NCBI GenBank assembly: GCA_023525975.1
Contig: CM042032.1
Location: forward strand, 16,436,001-16,500,000
Source of the DNA: Smallanthus sonchifolius
Taxonomy: Eukaryota > Streptophyta > Magnoliopsida > Asterales > Asteraceae
Direction: 5' to 3'
Length of the DNA stretch: 64,000 bases
Of the stretch, positions 12,604 through 25,590 are shown piece after piece. Position numbers and translations under genes: made by a program. Numbering within the stretch: the stretch's first letter is position 1; the number at the start of each line of letters is the position of its first letter. The notes beneath the pieces were generated by a model. The model saw only the letters and a program-made list of their open reading frames with translations, searched no databases and was not told the origin of the DNA.

Positions 12604-13207
12604 TCGTCAGTTGACATGGAAGTGCAGCCTTTAATCACAGAGACGTTCGATTTAGTAACTGCTCCACACGTTTCTACTATTAATGAACAAAATTAAGTCG
12701 TTTAATCATTTTATTTACAACAAATAAACTCAATGCAACGATTCAACTCATAACCGTCCAATCCTCTCACAAGACCATCGAATTCACCAATTTGATTGCA
12801 ATTCTCCCAAGCCAACATACTATTGATCCTCTCTAAAGCTTCTGGACACGCTGGTTTAGTCGGAATTACAGCAGAAGACGCCGGAGATCAAGCCCGTCAT
12901 CGCTGGAACTCATTCTACCCGTACGCCATCGATTCATCCTCCTTCCGGGTAATTGAAACCTTCCACACTTTCGATTTGGTCTATAGATCAAAATCCCCAA
13001 ACTAATTTGGGCTTACAATAGCAAAATTAACACGAACCCGAATCTAGGGTTCGTTCTAAAATGGTTTAATCGAATCATACTTTGTACGTGTTTTAAATAC
13101 AATTAAACTATACAAAAAAACAAGTAATAACCTGATGGGTGAAAGCCCTATGATTCCTAACACTATTATCATAAGAAATGGTCAATTCGTTCCTGTTTTG
13201 GAACAAA

Positions 13208-13450
13208 CACGGTTGCGCTTGTCTTCTAGCGCGGTCGTGCTAATCCCAAGCGCGGTCGTGCCTCACACACTCAGACCCGGTCATGCCCCTTGGCTAGACT
13301 TGGTCGTGCCCCAGAACCCTAGACACGGTCGTGCCTAGCCCAAACACGGTCGTGCCTAGTGAACAACCTAATTATGCCTTCTGTTTGGTCAACACGGTCG
13401 CGCCCGTGGTCCTAGCACGATCGTGCCTTGTCCCAAGCACGGTCGTGTGT
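13208..13450 (+). repeat. GC-rich tandem array 2 in the D 5' LTR
   Basis: Units around the dyad GCACGGTCGTGC (a 5-bp stem with GT in the centre) are repeated about eight to ten times. The matching array in the 3' LTR (about 20300-20607) has extra units. Open frames crossing it (for example 13135-13338) are repeat readings. Confidence 0.85.
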
Positions 13451-14333
13451 CTTAGAAAAATCTTGGCAGAATAATTATTTTTATATTTTAAAAAAAACAA
13501 TAAGTATTTCAAATTAATCTTCAAATAAAAATAATTGATTTTATAAAGATTTATATTAATTTTATTCAAAAGATCAAATTTCTATTTTAAAATAAATAGA
13601 AATTATTTATTTAAAACTTACAAAAATTAAATTATTACTTATTGTTTACAAAAATTAAATTATTACTTATTGTTAAACCCTATGCTTAAATATTATTTAC
13701 ACAACTTATTTAAACATCTTTATGAAAATAAAGTAAAGAAATTTATATTTAATATAAAACATCTAATACATTTTTATAACTAAATGTCTAAGTTATATAT
13801 TTTATAAATAAATAAGGTAACAATTATTTATTTAATTTACATTTGAACAAAAATTATTTATTTAGGTTATACTTAATTACCCCTAATACCTACATTATTT
13901 TTATAACTAAGAGAATAAATAATAATTATGTAATTTATTTATTTAATTATTCCAAACTCAAACTTTGATCAAAATATTCTAAAAATATCCATTTTAAATC
14001 TTTCATTTTATACAATAACTTTCAAGTACAAACCACAAGCTTTATACACACATCCAATTCAACCCTAGACTTAGACATAGACTATTGTGCACACTATTAA
14101 TTCAATATACATTCCACACTAGGTTAACGTTGCGCATTTCAAGGATCATATTACTATTTAGTATCTCGAGTTAGCAACGCCTTCATATCAAGTGAGTATT
14201 ACATAGCCCCTTTTACTCTTTTACACTTTTTGGGGTGGAACATGAACACTATACAAACTATTGCTTACATTTACACAAACTACACAAATACAAATCCTTT
14301 TTACATTCATGTGTGCAATTTGAGCTTTATGCC

Positions 14334-14802
14334 TCATAACCTTTACCCTAAGCCTCATAACCTTCTTATCTACTTCTCTATCATTATCTTCCTAGCATGT
14401 GGAAACTTCATAAATCTAAATCTATAAAAATTTCTTTATTCCCTCATTAAGGTTTTTAGACTTGTTAATTATTTGAGGACACGTGCAATCTGGAAGAGTG
14501 ACACCTGTTTTCTAGGTTTTCTGTCTAGAAAAGCATTTCGCATAAATCCCAATCAACCGAGGGACCCGTATGCTTTCCTGGGAATTCCCGGGATGAGTGT
14601 TTACTTATAGGCTAAAGCATGTCTCCTCGAAAATTATATGAGTTTAATTAACCTTAATGTGTCATAGTATTCAAGTGATTATATCACTATTTGAGTACAG
14701 TCCAAAGCATGATTAACTATTTTATTTGTTATCTTATTCTTTTAAATCCAAACAACATTCATGAGTTCTTACATCTTTTCTTATGTTGTACAATTCTGTA
14801 GA
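14334..14802 (+). other. Element D leader, partial
   Basis: This untranslated leader matches those of A and C. It keeps a long-range inverted repeat, AAAGCAT at 14530-14536 pairing with ATGCTTT at 14570-14576, and the palindrome GGGAATTCCC just after. The PBS is missing. Confidence 0.75.
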
Positions 14803-15990
14803 ATGCCTCCCCATCGTGCTACCGTGACCAACAACAACACCGATATTCCTACCATCCTTGCACAACTTGTGAATCAACTCACTCAAGCAAATGGGGCCGC
14901 CAATGGTAACCATGGAGCTAATGGGGGTGGTGGTGCCAACCCACCACAATGCACCTTCAAACACTTCAACTCATGTAATCCTCTTAAGTTCTATGGTACC
15001 GAAGGAGCTACGGGACTTCTTCAATGGTTCAAAAGTATTGAGAATACCTTCCTCAATAGTGACTGCCCCGATAACCTTCGTGTTCGTCATGCCATAAGTG
15101 TCTTACGAAAACGGGCACTTACGTGGTGGAATGGGGAAAAGAGAACTAGGGGTGTGGAAGTAGCAATGGCCTTACATTGGGATGAGGTTAAAAGGCTAAT
15201 GACAAAAGAATTTTGTCCTCGAAATGAGGTAAAGAAACTGGAAGCCGAGTTTTGGGATCTTGCCCAAGAAGGTGGTGAAAGTATAGCTTATACAACTCGG
15301 TTCCACGAGTTGAGTCTTCTTGTGCCCCATATGGTCACACCTTTATCTCGCTGCATTGAGATGTATATTGGTGGACTACCTAGGCAAATTCAAGATACTG
15401 TCTTAGGGAGAAATCCCGCAACACTCGAAGATGCCATCCGCTTATCTGCTACGTTAACCGACAACCATGTGAAAGCGGGAACTCTGACTAGAAAAGGCAC
15501 CAAGAAAGTTCCCGACACCATAACCCCTCCCACACACGTCAAAGAAGCCACAACTGAACCCTCTCGTAATAATAGGAAAAGAAAGGCTAGAAACTATGCT
15601 ATGGCCACACCTGTTATCCCTGTTAACCAAGCTGCACCTATGGTTCAAGCACCAGCCAAAAAGCCATATGTTGGGATCCACCCACTCTGTGCCACCTGCA
15701 ACTATCACCATCTCTAAAACATCCCATGTCGCCTTTGCACTCACTATAGGAAATATGGCCATACAGTCAATGTCTGTAGAGCCAAAGCACTTGCAGGCCA
15801 AGTCAACCAACCAAACCGAATCAACCCACAAGTGGTAAATCAAGGTGTTCCAGCTATTGCAAATGGGCGTGATTGTTATAAATGTGGTAACCCAAATCAT
15901 TTCCGTGATCAGTGCCCAAGGTTAATCAATGCTAGACAAGGCGGAGCTCGTGGGCGTGCTTTCAACATAAGCGCCAATGAAGCTCAAGCC
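14803..15990 (+). pseudogene. gag: Element D gag
   Basis: The start MPPHRATVTNNN at 14803 is chosen because elements A and C begin gag with the same MPPRRA-like sequence after the same leader. The capsid-like core is clear (FKHFNSCNPLKFYGTEGATG, then LTWWNGEK, then WDEVKRLMTKEFCPRNE). An in-frame TAA at 15715-15717 interrupts the tail at HHL*NIPC. The same frame then continues through a CCHC knuckle CYKCGNPNHFRDQC near 15875-15915. Gag is joined in frame to pol, as is usual in this lineage. Confidence 0.88.
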
Positions 15991-18900
15991 AACAATGATG
16001 TGGTCAACGGTACGTTCCTTGTTAATAGTCAATATGCCTCCATTTTATTTGATATCGGTGCCGATAAAAGCTTTGTTTCACTTAAATTTGAACCCTTACT
16101 TGCAAAGACACGATCCCAATTAGAGAAAACCTTCACCGTCGAAGTAGAAAATGGCGACTCACTTACAATCGACTCTGTTATTCACGACTGCTCTCTAGAA
16201 CTTAATGATCATACATTTCCAGTCAACCTTGTACCAATGCCACTAGGAAGTTTTGATATCATCATAGGCATGGATTGGCTATCAAATCATCATGCCGAAG
16301 TCATCTGTTTCGAGAAGTGCATCCGAATACCTCTACCATCGGGAGAAACGTTAAGAGTCTTTGGTGAAAAGCCTTGCAAGGGAATAAAATTAATGTTATG
16401 CACTACCGCCCAAAAGTATTTATGAAAGAAGTACGTAGCCTTCTTAGCTCATGTGGTTCAAAAGGATGTCAAAGAGAAGAGTATCCAAGACATTCCCATC
16501 ATTCGGGATTTTCCCAAAGTGTTTCTCGAAGATCTATCCGGTCTTCCACCCGTTCGACAAGTAGAATTTCGCATTGACCTCATACCCGGAGCTAACCCCG
16601 TGGCTAGAGCTCCCCACCGTCTTGCACCTTCTGAAATGCAAGAGCTTGCGAGTCAACTCCAAGAGCTCTCCGACAAGGGATTCATTCGTCCAAGTCATTC
16701 ACCGTGGGGTGCACCCGTTTTATTCGTCAAAAAGAAGGATGGATCATTCCGCATGTGTATTGACTACCGCGAACTCAACAAGCTTACCATCAAAAACCGT
16801 TATCCCTTGCCTAGAATTGATGATCTCTTTGATCAACTTCAAGGTTCTACTTGTTTCTTGAAGATTGATCTTCGATCTGGTTATCACCAACTCCGTGTAC
16901 AGGAAGAAGACATTCCAAAGACTGCCTTTCGAACAAGGTATGGTCTCTACGAGTTCATGGTCATGCCTTTTGGACTAACCAATGCACCCGTGGTCATCAT
17001 GGACCTCATGAATCGTGTGTGTAAACCGTACCTTGATAAATTTGTGATCGTCTTCATTGACCATATCTTAATCTACTCCAAGACTAAAGCCGACCATGAG
17101 CAACACCTTAGATTGGTTTTGGACCTCTTGCGGAAGGAACAACTATATGCCAAATTCTCCAAATGTGAATTTTGGTTAAAGGAAGTTCAATTTCTTGGTC
17201 ATATCGTTAACGACAAGGGAATTCATGTTGATCCTGCTAAGATCGAAGCTGTTAAGAATTGGAATGCCCCGAAGACCCCCACCGAAGTTCGTTCATTTCT
17301 TGGTCTTGTGGGATATTATCGTCGTTTCATCTCAAATTTCTCTAAGATTGTTGTCCCTCTTACCGCTTTGACCCACAAGGGTAAAACTTATGAATAGGGA
17401 CCAAAACAAGAAGAAGCTTTCCAAACTCTCAAGCAAAAGTTGTGCAATGCACCTATTTTGACTCTCCCTGATGGGAATGATGATCTAGTTGTCTACTGTG
17501 ATGCTTCTAACCAAGGTCTCCGTTGTTTTCTCATGCAATGAGGCAAAGCAATTGCTTATGCATCAAGACAACTCAAGATTCACGAGAAGAATTATACGAC
17601 GCACGATCTTGAGTTGGGTGCGGTCGTATTCGCATTGAAGATTTGGAGACATTACCTCTATGGCACAAAGTGTGTGGTGTTCACCGACCACAAAAGTCTC
17701 CAACACATCTTCAACCAAAAGGAACTCAATATGAGGCAACGACGTTGGGTTGAACTCCTTAACAACTATGACTGCGAGATTCGTTCCCAACCCGGCAAAG
17801 CGAATGTTGTAGCTGACGCTTTGAGTCGAAAGGACCATGTCATGCTTCAATGTGTCCGAATTCAAACTGACATTCAAAATCGCATCTTAGAAGCTCAACA
17901 CGTCTCAGTCACCGAGGGTAACATGTACGAGGAAATGTCATGTGGTGTTGAACTCTAGCTTGAACCGAAACCCATTGGCTTACTTTATTACTTGAACCGT
18001 ATTTGGGTTCCCGATCGCGATGATCTCCGTGCATTTCTCCTGAACGAGGCTCATAAGACTCGTTATTCTATTCATCCTGGTGCGGATAAAATGTACCAAG
18101 ATCTTCGCCAACAATATTTGTGGCCCGGTATGAAGAAAGACATTGCTTTCTATGTTGCCAAATGTCTAACTTGCTCCAAAGTCAAAGCCGAACATCAACG
18201 TCCTTCCGGCTTACTCGAACAACCGGAAATTCCCGTGTGGAAATGGGAGAACTTAGCTATGGATTTCATTACCAAACTCCCTCGCACCTCAAGTGATTAT
18301 GATAGCATTTGGGTGATCATTGACCGTCTCACCAAATCTGCTCATTTCTTGCCTATCCGTGAAGACTATCGGGTTGAGAAACTAGCCCGAATTTACATTG
18401 ACGAAATTGTTAGCCGTCACGGTGTTCCCTTAAACATATTCTCCGATAGGGATGCTCGGTTCACCTCTCGTTTTTGCAATCTCTCCAAACTACTCTTGGT
18501 ACAAGATTGGATTTGAGCACGACCTACAATCCCCAAACTGATGGTCAGACCGAGCGAACAATCCAAACTCTTGAGGATATGCTTAGAGCTTGTGTAATTG
18601 ATTTTGGTGGCAATTGGGATTCACATCTATCACTAATCGAGTTCTCCTACAATAATAGCTACCACACGAGTATCAACATGGCTCCATTTGAAGCTCTCTA
18701 TGGTCGCAAGTGTCGTTCTCCTATCTATTGGAACGAGATTGGTGAAGCACAAATCACCGGTCCCGAGCTAATTCAAGAAACATCTGACAAGATTATCCAA
18801 ATCCGTGACAACATTCGAGTAGTGAGAAGTCGACAAAAGTGTTATGCCGACAAACGACGAAAACCCTTGGAATTCCAAATTCGTGACCATGTTCTTCTAA

Positions 18901-19319
18901 AGGTGTCTCCGTGGAAGGGTGTGATCCGTTTTGGAAAGAAAGGCAAATTAGCACCTCGCTATGTGGGTCCATTCAAGATCCTTGAAAGGATTAGGAAAGT
19001 GACTTACAAACTCGAGTTACCTCCATCACTTGGCAATGTGCATCCTACACTTGATGTGTCTAATTTGAAGAAATGCCTTGCTGATGAAAATCTTCACATA
19101 CCTCTTGACGACGTGCACATTGACGAAACGATGCACTTCGTTGAGAGACCGGTAGAAATCATGGATCGTGAGATCAAACAGCTCAAGCGAAGCCGTATCC
19201 CTATTATCAAAGTTCGTTGGGAATCTAAACGTAGTCCTGAATTTACTTGGGAACGAGAGGACCAAATGAAGCTCAAGTACCCCCATCTCTTCACCGATGC
19301 CGTCGCTTCCACTAGCTAA
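15991..19319 (+). pseudogene. pol: Element D pol: protease, RT, RNase H, integrase, chromodomain-like tail
   Basis: The frame continues from gag. The protease has ILFDIGADKSF, with Thr/Ser of the D-T/S-G triad changed to Ile (16051-16059). RT is recognised by PVRQVEFRIDL, SPWGAPVLFVKKKDGSFRMC and RSGYHQLRV, but its catalytic FIDD box reads FIDH (17053-17064). In-frame stops lie at 16423, 17395, 17539 and 17956. RNase H contains VVYCDASNQG and DALSRK. Integrase has a zinc module ending CLTCSKVKAEHQ, then MDFITKLP and SDRDARF, and a one-base deletion near 18472 shifts the frame before NPQTDGQTERTIQTLEDM. The tail (GKLAPRYVGPFKILERI, then SRIPIIKVRWESKR) is chromodomain-like and ends at 19319. 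The element cannot make active RT. Confidence 0.9.
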
Positions 19320-19353
19320 ATTTCGGGACGAAATTCCCTCAACATGGGGATAC
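19320..19353 (+). other. Element D 3' end and polypurine tract
   Basis: TTTCGGGACGAAATTCC then AACATGGGGATAC directly precedes the 3' LTR. The same block precedes the 3' LTRs of A and C, which supports its role as the plus-strand primer region. Confidence 0.75.
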
Positions 19354-22007
19354 TTTAACATTTCTGATTTTTGTTATCTGTATTTCAATTCAATGTGACA
19401 CGTTTCAAATTCAAATTTAGTACATTGACTTGTTCTATTCGTACCAACAATTAAATACTATGTTCCAATGCAAATCCACAAATTTTACACGAGTATACCC
19501 CACTAAACTATATGTAAGTCCATATTTATACAAATCTGTCAATACTGAAACTTGCAAGGACTGATTTTTATAAATTAAAAAGAAACCCTAATAGGAACGG
19601 TCGCGCCTCGTTTTGGCACGGTCGCGCGCCTTGCTTTGTAACGGTCGCGCCCGGTGCCTTGGCACGGTCGCGCATCAAATGGGCACGGTCGCGCCTCTCA
19701 TCAGTTGAAACGGAAGTGCAGCCTTTAATCACAGAGACGTTCGATTTAGTAACTGCTCCACACGTTTCTACTATTAACGAACAAAATTAAGTCGTTTAAT
19801 CATTTTATTAACAGCAAATAAACTCAATGCAACGATTCAACTCATAACCGTCCAATCCTCTCACAAGACCATCGAATTCACCAATTTGATTGCAATTCTC
19901 CCAAGCCAACATACTATCGATCCTCTCTAAAGCTTCTGGACACGCTGGTTTAGTCGGAATTGCAGCAGAAGACACCGGAGATCAAGCCCGTCATCGCCGG
20001 GACTCATTCTACCCATACGCCATCGATTCATCCTCCTTCCGGGTAATTGAAACCTTCCACACTTTCGATTTAGTCTATAGATCAAAAGCCCCAAACTAAT
20101 TTGGGCTTACAATAGCGAAATTAACACGAACCCGAATCTAGGGTTCGTTCTAAAATGGTTTAATCGAATTATACTTTGTACGTGTTTTAAATACAATTAA
20201 ACTATACAAAAAGACTAGTAATAACCTGATGGGTGAAAGCCCTATGATTCCTAACACTATTATCATAAGAAATGGTCAATTCGTTCCTGTTTTGGAACAA
20301 ACACGGTCGCGCTAGTCTTCTAGCGCGGTCGTGCTTCATGAGACACGGTCATGCTAATCCCAAGCGCGGTCGTGCCTCACACACTCAGACCCGGTCATGT
20401 CCCTTGGCTAGACTTGGTCGTGCCCCTTGGCTACACTTGGTCGTGCCCCAGAACCCTAGACACGGTCGTGCCTAGCCCAAACACGGTCGTGCCTAGTGAA
20501 CAACCTAATTATGCCTTCTGTTTGGTCAACAAGGTCGCGTCCCTGACTAGCGCGGTCGCGCCCGTGGTCCTAGCACGATCGTGCCTTGTCCCAAGCACGG
20601 TCGTGTGTGTGAGAAAAAATCTTGGCAGAATAATTATTTTTATATTTAAAAAAAATAAGTATTTCAGATTAATCTTCAAATAAAAATAATTGATTTTATA
20701 AAGATTTATATTAATTTTATTCAAAAAGATCAAATTTCTATTTTAAAATAAATAGAAATTATCTATTTAAAACTTACAAAAATTAAATTATTAGTTATTG
20801 TTAAACCCTACGCTTAAATATTATTTACACAGCTTATTTAAACATCTTTATGAAAATAAAGTAAAGAAATTTATATTTAATATAAAACATCTAATACATT
20901 TTTATAACTATATGTCTAAGTTACATATTTTATAAATAAATAAGGTAACAATTATTTATTTAATTTACATTTGAACAAATATTATTTATTTAGGTTATAC
21001 TTAATTACCCCTAATACCTACATTATTTTTATAACTAAGAGAATAAATAATAATTATGTAATTTATTTATTTAGTTATTCCAAACTCAAACCTTGATCAA
21101 AATATTCTCAAAATATCCATTTTAAATCTTTCATTTTATACAATAACTTTCAAGTACAAACCACAAGCTTTATACACACATCCAATTCAACCCTAGACTT
21201 AGACATAGACTATTGTGCACACTATTAATTCAACATACATTCCACACTAGGTTAACGTTGCGCATTTCAAGGATCATATTACTATTTAGTATCTCGAGTT
21301 AGCTACGCCTTCAAATCAAGTGAGTATTACATAGCCCCTTTTACTCTTTTACACTTTTTGGGGTGGAACATGAACACTATACAAACTATTGCTTACATTT
21401 ACACAAACTACACAAATACAAATCCTTTTTACATTCATGTGTGCAATTTGAGCTTTATGCCTGAGTGCTAGGTGTGCTAACTTTGTGTGCAATTTATGTG
21501 CAATCATTAACTATTCAAGCCGACGGTAAACAATGATAGATCTATTGAGTCTGACAAACCCACCCAGATTGGGGTGATTGTTACCGACAACACAATTTTG
21601 CATGCTAGTTACAAAGGTTTGATTGTACTTGGTTACACAATAGCTGCTCTCCATAAATGCCTTATTTTATCATGTTATGTAAGGATTTGTTTATTTACTA
21701 TCTATATGCTATCTATGTGCAAACCTGTGTATGCTCACCAACTTTTTAGTTGACCTTATTTTATTCATGTTTCAGGTGCGAATGTGTGAGTTTGATCTAG
21801 ATATGCTACACTTAAGTTTGGACCTAGTTAATTTAAATTCAAAGAACAATTTGTATTTCCAATTATGTACTTGTTGAATTTTGCTATTTGTGGTCGAATT
21901 GTTTGAAATGAAATTGATGATTAAATATTGAAATCTAGTGAACCTTGTGCTCATGAACAGTCTACATGTCCCGCCTCGACGTTTCCGCCGTCTGTTGGGG
22001 TGTGACA
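19354..22007 (+). mobile_element. Element D 3' LTR
   Basis: This LTR is full length (2,654 bp) and ends TGTGACA, but its first bases read TTTAACA instead of TGTAACA, a single change at the terminal dinucleotide. It has both GC-rich arrays (19595-19699 and 20300-20607) and the U5 stem-loop near 21971-22000. ORFs inside it are not supported as genes. Confidence 0.93.
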
Positions 22008-22012
22008 GAGGG

Positions 22013-23291
22013 CATGGATTACACAGAGGTGTATGCCCCAGTTGCAAGATTTGAGGCCATTCGACTGTTTCTGGCTTACGCCTCCTTTGTCGGCTTTAAG
22101 GTCTATCAACTTGATGTGAAGTGTGCTTTTCTATATGGGAAAGTTCATGAAGAGGTCTATGTCACTCAACCTCCATGTTTTGAAGATCCGCATAATATCA
22201 ATAAAGTGTACAAGCTGGATAAAGCACTTTATGGTCTTCATCAAGCACCTAGGGCATGGTATTAGACTTCATCAAAACATCAATTGTCCAATGGTTTTGA
22301 CCATCTTCATTAGGAAAGCAAGAGGTGATATTCTACTAGTGAAAGTTTATGTCGACGACATTATCTTTGGGTCTACCAATGAAGAGATGTGTAGAGAATT
22401 CGAAAAGGTGATGAAGTCCAAGTTTGAAATGAGCAACATGGGTGAACTGTCGTTCTTTCTAGGTCTGCAAGTCAGTCAAAGGGAGGATGGCATTTATCTA
22501 CATCAAACTAAGTATGTGCAGGATATTTTGTCAAAATACAAGATGAATGATTGTACTACTTATGGCACACCAATCCCAGTCAATCATGGTCTGCAGTCGG
22601 ACAAAGATGGAAAGGATGTGGACTGTAAATTATACAGCGGGATGATTGGTTCTCTAATGTATCTCACAGCTTCAAGGCCCGATATTATGTTTTCTGTCTG
22701 CTTGTGCTCGAGGTTTCAGTCATAACCAAAGGAATCTCACTTGATAGCTGTGAAGAGGATCTTCAGATACATGAAAGGGAAACCCCGATTGGGTCTTTGG
22801 TACTCCAAGCAGCAGTCATTTGAATTCAAAGCCTATACTGATTCTGATTATGGCGGTTGTAACCTCGATAGGAAATCAACCTCAGGTGGATGTCAATTCT
22901 TGTGGGACAGGCTGGTCTCCTAGCAGTGTAAGAAGCAGTAACGGTTTCTGTCTCAACCTGTGAAGCAGAGTACATTGCTGCCGCGAGCTGTTGTTCTCAG
23001 ATATTGTGGATCCAGCAACAATTGAGAGATTATGGCTTGAACTACACTAGAACTCCTTTATTCATTGACAATAATGCCACTATGTCCATCACGAACAACC
23101 CGTTGAAACATTCCAAAACTAAGCATATAGAGATTCGCCATCATTTCATCCGTGACTGTGCTGAAAAGCATTCGATTGAACTTGTCAAAGTTCACTCGGA
23201 TGACAACTTTGCTGACCTTTTTACTAAGGCGTTTGATCGTATCCGTTTTGAACATCTTGTTAACTTGATAGGAATGTTCAATCCTGAGTGA
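22013..23291 (+). pseudogene. pol: Element B reverse transcriptase (rest) and RNase H
   Basis: The RT resumes at MDYTEVYAPVARFEAI and runs through YQLDVKCAFLYG and KALYGLHQAPRAWY. A frameshift near 22260 follows, then the intact catalytic box YVDD (22348-22359) in VKVYVDDIIFGSTN. LMYLTASRPDIMFSV marks the RT end. RNase H contains AYTDSDYGGC, and its last part is HSKTKHIEIRHHFIRD and NFADLFTKAF, ending at 23291. Stops at 22723 and 22921 and a frameshift near 22925 break it. The pol ends here, about 1.9 kb before the next ORF. Confidence 0.9.
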
Positions 23292-25183
23292 GAAAACTAA
23301 TTTTCAAAATCAAATCATTTCATGGAAGTTAAACTTTATTTCTTTTAAATTTCTTTTGTTTAGTTCGTTTTCTCTTTAATTAACATCTTCAGAAAATCCA
23401 AACAAAATAGAAATCATGAAAATTTCCATGTCATTTGAATAAAAAAGGAAATGATAGTACATCAGTAAGTGATCTAAACGTCTTAGACTGCACATATGGG
23501 AAATGACCGCGTCATGATTACTTGAAAGTTTAAGTTGTTTCAGTTTTAGTTTGAATATTTGCAAGTATTTTGAATTGTCCGTAGGCTATAAGCATTTTTG
23601 AATCATTAGTAGTGTGGAAACTAAATCATTACTACAACTGTGATTTGAACCCATGTTTGCATGTGTGTGCGTGTAAAAGAATACATAAAGATCATTATCA
23701 GATAAAGGATGTAAGATTTTGGCAAATATTTTCTTATGAGACCAGTTTCAGGTTATGTCTTTAGCACAATTTTTTGGTTCATTTCATTGCCCATACTCAC
23801 AAGTATGTAATGGGAAGTTGGGCTAATATATGTCTTGACATCAACCGTTAAGCATATATGTTTATAGTTTCAAATCTTATAAAATTGCCAACTTGAATTA
23901 CTTGTTTATATTACATATTACGTATGAATAAGTAGTAATCCCTGACATGATCCCATATTCTTTGATGTTTATTGTGTATCATTTTTTTATTATAATAGCC
24001 TGATATGATCCTCTGCTCATGACTTTGACCAAAAATAGCTTGTGTGTATATTCTTGTGCATATTATCTTCATTCAGAAAAGCTCAAAAAGATTTTAAGTT
24101 AATGTACAGTTCAATTATTATAAAAAAAAAGTGACCAAAAGATTTTAGGTACAGTTTTTTCAAAACTTAAGAAAAGCCAAAAATATTTGTGTTTAACTTC
24201 CTTCAACTGCTTTTGAGACCTCTTGATTGAATGTTCTTATCCTGTTCGTTATTTGACTTGACATTCTTCATAATTTGAGTTTAAATTTGATCTCACAAGG
24301 GTTTCTGCGTAGTTGACATGTACGCAGGAATTAAACCTTGCGTACTTGCTAAGTACGCAGGAGTTAAGTACTGCATACATGTTAAGTGCGCACGACCCAT
24401 CTGTGAAGGGTACATATACAGGTGTTAGAAAAATTTCAAGGCTTCATCTCATTTCAAACGAATAACAATGTGTTATTACCCGCTACTCATATTTCCTCAA
24501 AAATTTGTTTGTTCCTAAGCTCATTTATCATCCCATTTCTAGTTTCATCATCTCCTAACTACCAATTGGTGAGATTCTCAGTCGATTCCATCCACAAAAT
24601 CGAGTGTTTTCGACCGATTTCTTGACCCTCAAGAACTAGGGCTTTGGTTATGATTTTTTGACCGATTGTAGGTGTTTGTGACCCAAATTACGACCTAAAA
24701 TTTGTTTTAAATCATTAATTGAAGCTCAAGTATCAAAGATTAGTCCTTAACATGGTTGGATTTTGGATATAACCTCCTGTGATGTCGTGGTTCTATGTCG
24801 GACTAGGGCTAGGTCAATTTGACTTTTGGTTAGCTTGATTTTGTTGTTGGTGTTGGTCCCTTAGGTCCTATTCTTGTTTTTCGACCGTGTGTTGACCATA
24901 ACCCACAACGAAATCTCTCATTCATGGATTTTGAAAATTTGAAAAAGTTGCCTAAGTGTTAAACCTTGCGCACTTGGTATGTATGCAAGATATAGCTCTT
25001 ACGTACTTGCTAAGTACGCAAGACATAAACCCTACGTACTTGTTAAGTACACAGGAAAGGCAACATGGAAAATTTTCTAAGTCTGGAACTCTGATCTTTG
25101 TGAATGTACTATACCTAGTCATGTATGTTCAATTCCAATGAGTCTATGTGTTCTTATAGTGTTCATTGTGTGTTCTTGCAGTA
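23292..25183 (+). other. Element B spacer between pol and the extra ORF
   Basis: I see no coding sequence here. It is AT-rich and contains two clusters of the hairpin motif, at about 24305-24400 and 24955-25060. The part from about 24480 to 25183 is repeated in diverged form at 25591-26202 in element H, so this spacer is a regular part of the family. It ends in a pyrimidine-rich TTCTTGCAG immediately before the ATG of the extra ORF. Confidence 0.65.
25165..25181 (+). promoter_or_regulatory. Splice-acceptor-like site before the extra ORF (B copy)
   Basis: A T-rich run ends in TTCTTGCAG at 25173-25181, two bases before the ATG at 25184. The H copy has TCTTTGCAG at the same place (26191-26199). 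A spliced subgenomic mRNA would explain how an ORF far from the promoter is expressed. This is inferred from sequence only. Confidence 0.4.
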
Positions 25184-25590
25184 ATGGCTCATGCATTTAT
25201 CAGTGAGTTCAATCTTCTTGCTCTCACAAATCCAGAATGGAAGGGTGCTGCACTTCAATACAGAGAGATTGTGGACTTTCTGAACCGCTCCAAGATCAGC
25301 TATGCCATTTCTGCTGATCCAATCATCTCAAGACCTTATCTCGAACAGTTCTGGGAGACAGCTGATCATGACTGTACGGTAACCCCAAACGTCATTAGGG
25401 CTACTATAGCAGGTCATGATATTGTTATTTCTGAAGACACCATTCGGAGAGTCCTGCAGTTCAGGGATCTAGCAACTGACCCGGTCACTTATCCTGATTA
25501 CTTTGTGGATGGGTGCTGGAGACAGAGGATGGGCTACGTCGGTGCTAGAGATTATGCCTCTTACAAGAAGATGTGGTTACTAGACCAATT
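25184..25590 (+). pseudogene. Element B extra ORF, N-terminal domain, truncated
   Basis: The frame begins MAHAFISEFNLLALTNPEW and reaches SYKKMWLLDQ, then leaves homology. It is clearly the same domain as that starting at 26203, including ISYAISADPIISRPYLEQFW and EDTIRRVLQF. The next expected residues (WRYFAHV in the H copy) are missing because H sequence begins here. I do not know its function. Similar domains occur downstream of RNase H in Copia elements of Asteraceae as I recall them, in the place where SIRE elements have an envelope-like ORF. Confidence 0.75.

Larger units (their letters stand above)
12193..14333 (+). mobile_element. Element D 5' LTR, truncated at its 3' end
   Basis: It matches the 3' LTR from 19354 to about 21463, then breaks at TTTATGCCT. 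The remaining roughly 545 bp of LTR, the PBS and the first part of the leader are missing, and leader sequence follows directly. A short GCCT match at the break suggests a microhomology deletion. Bases 13460-14100 are AT-rich with nothing coding. Confidence 0.9.
12193..22007 (+). mobile_element. Element D: Ty3/Gypsy (Tekay-like) retrotransposon inside element B
   Basis: The element starts TGTAACATTTC and ends TGTGACA, with a perfect duplication GAGGG (12188-12192 and 22008-22012). The interior reads gag, protease, RT, RNase H, integrase, chromodomain-like tail. Protein and U5 sequences resemble element A, but the first two-thirds of the LTR differ and carry GC-rich arrays. The 5' LTR lacks its last part and the PBS. 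Confidence 0.93.
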
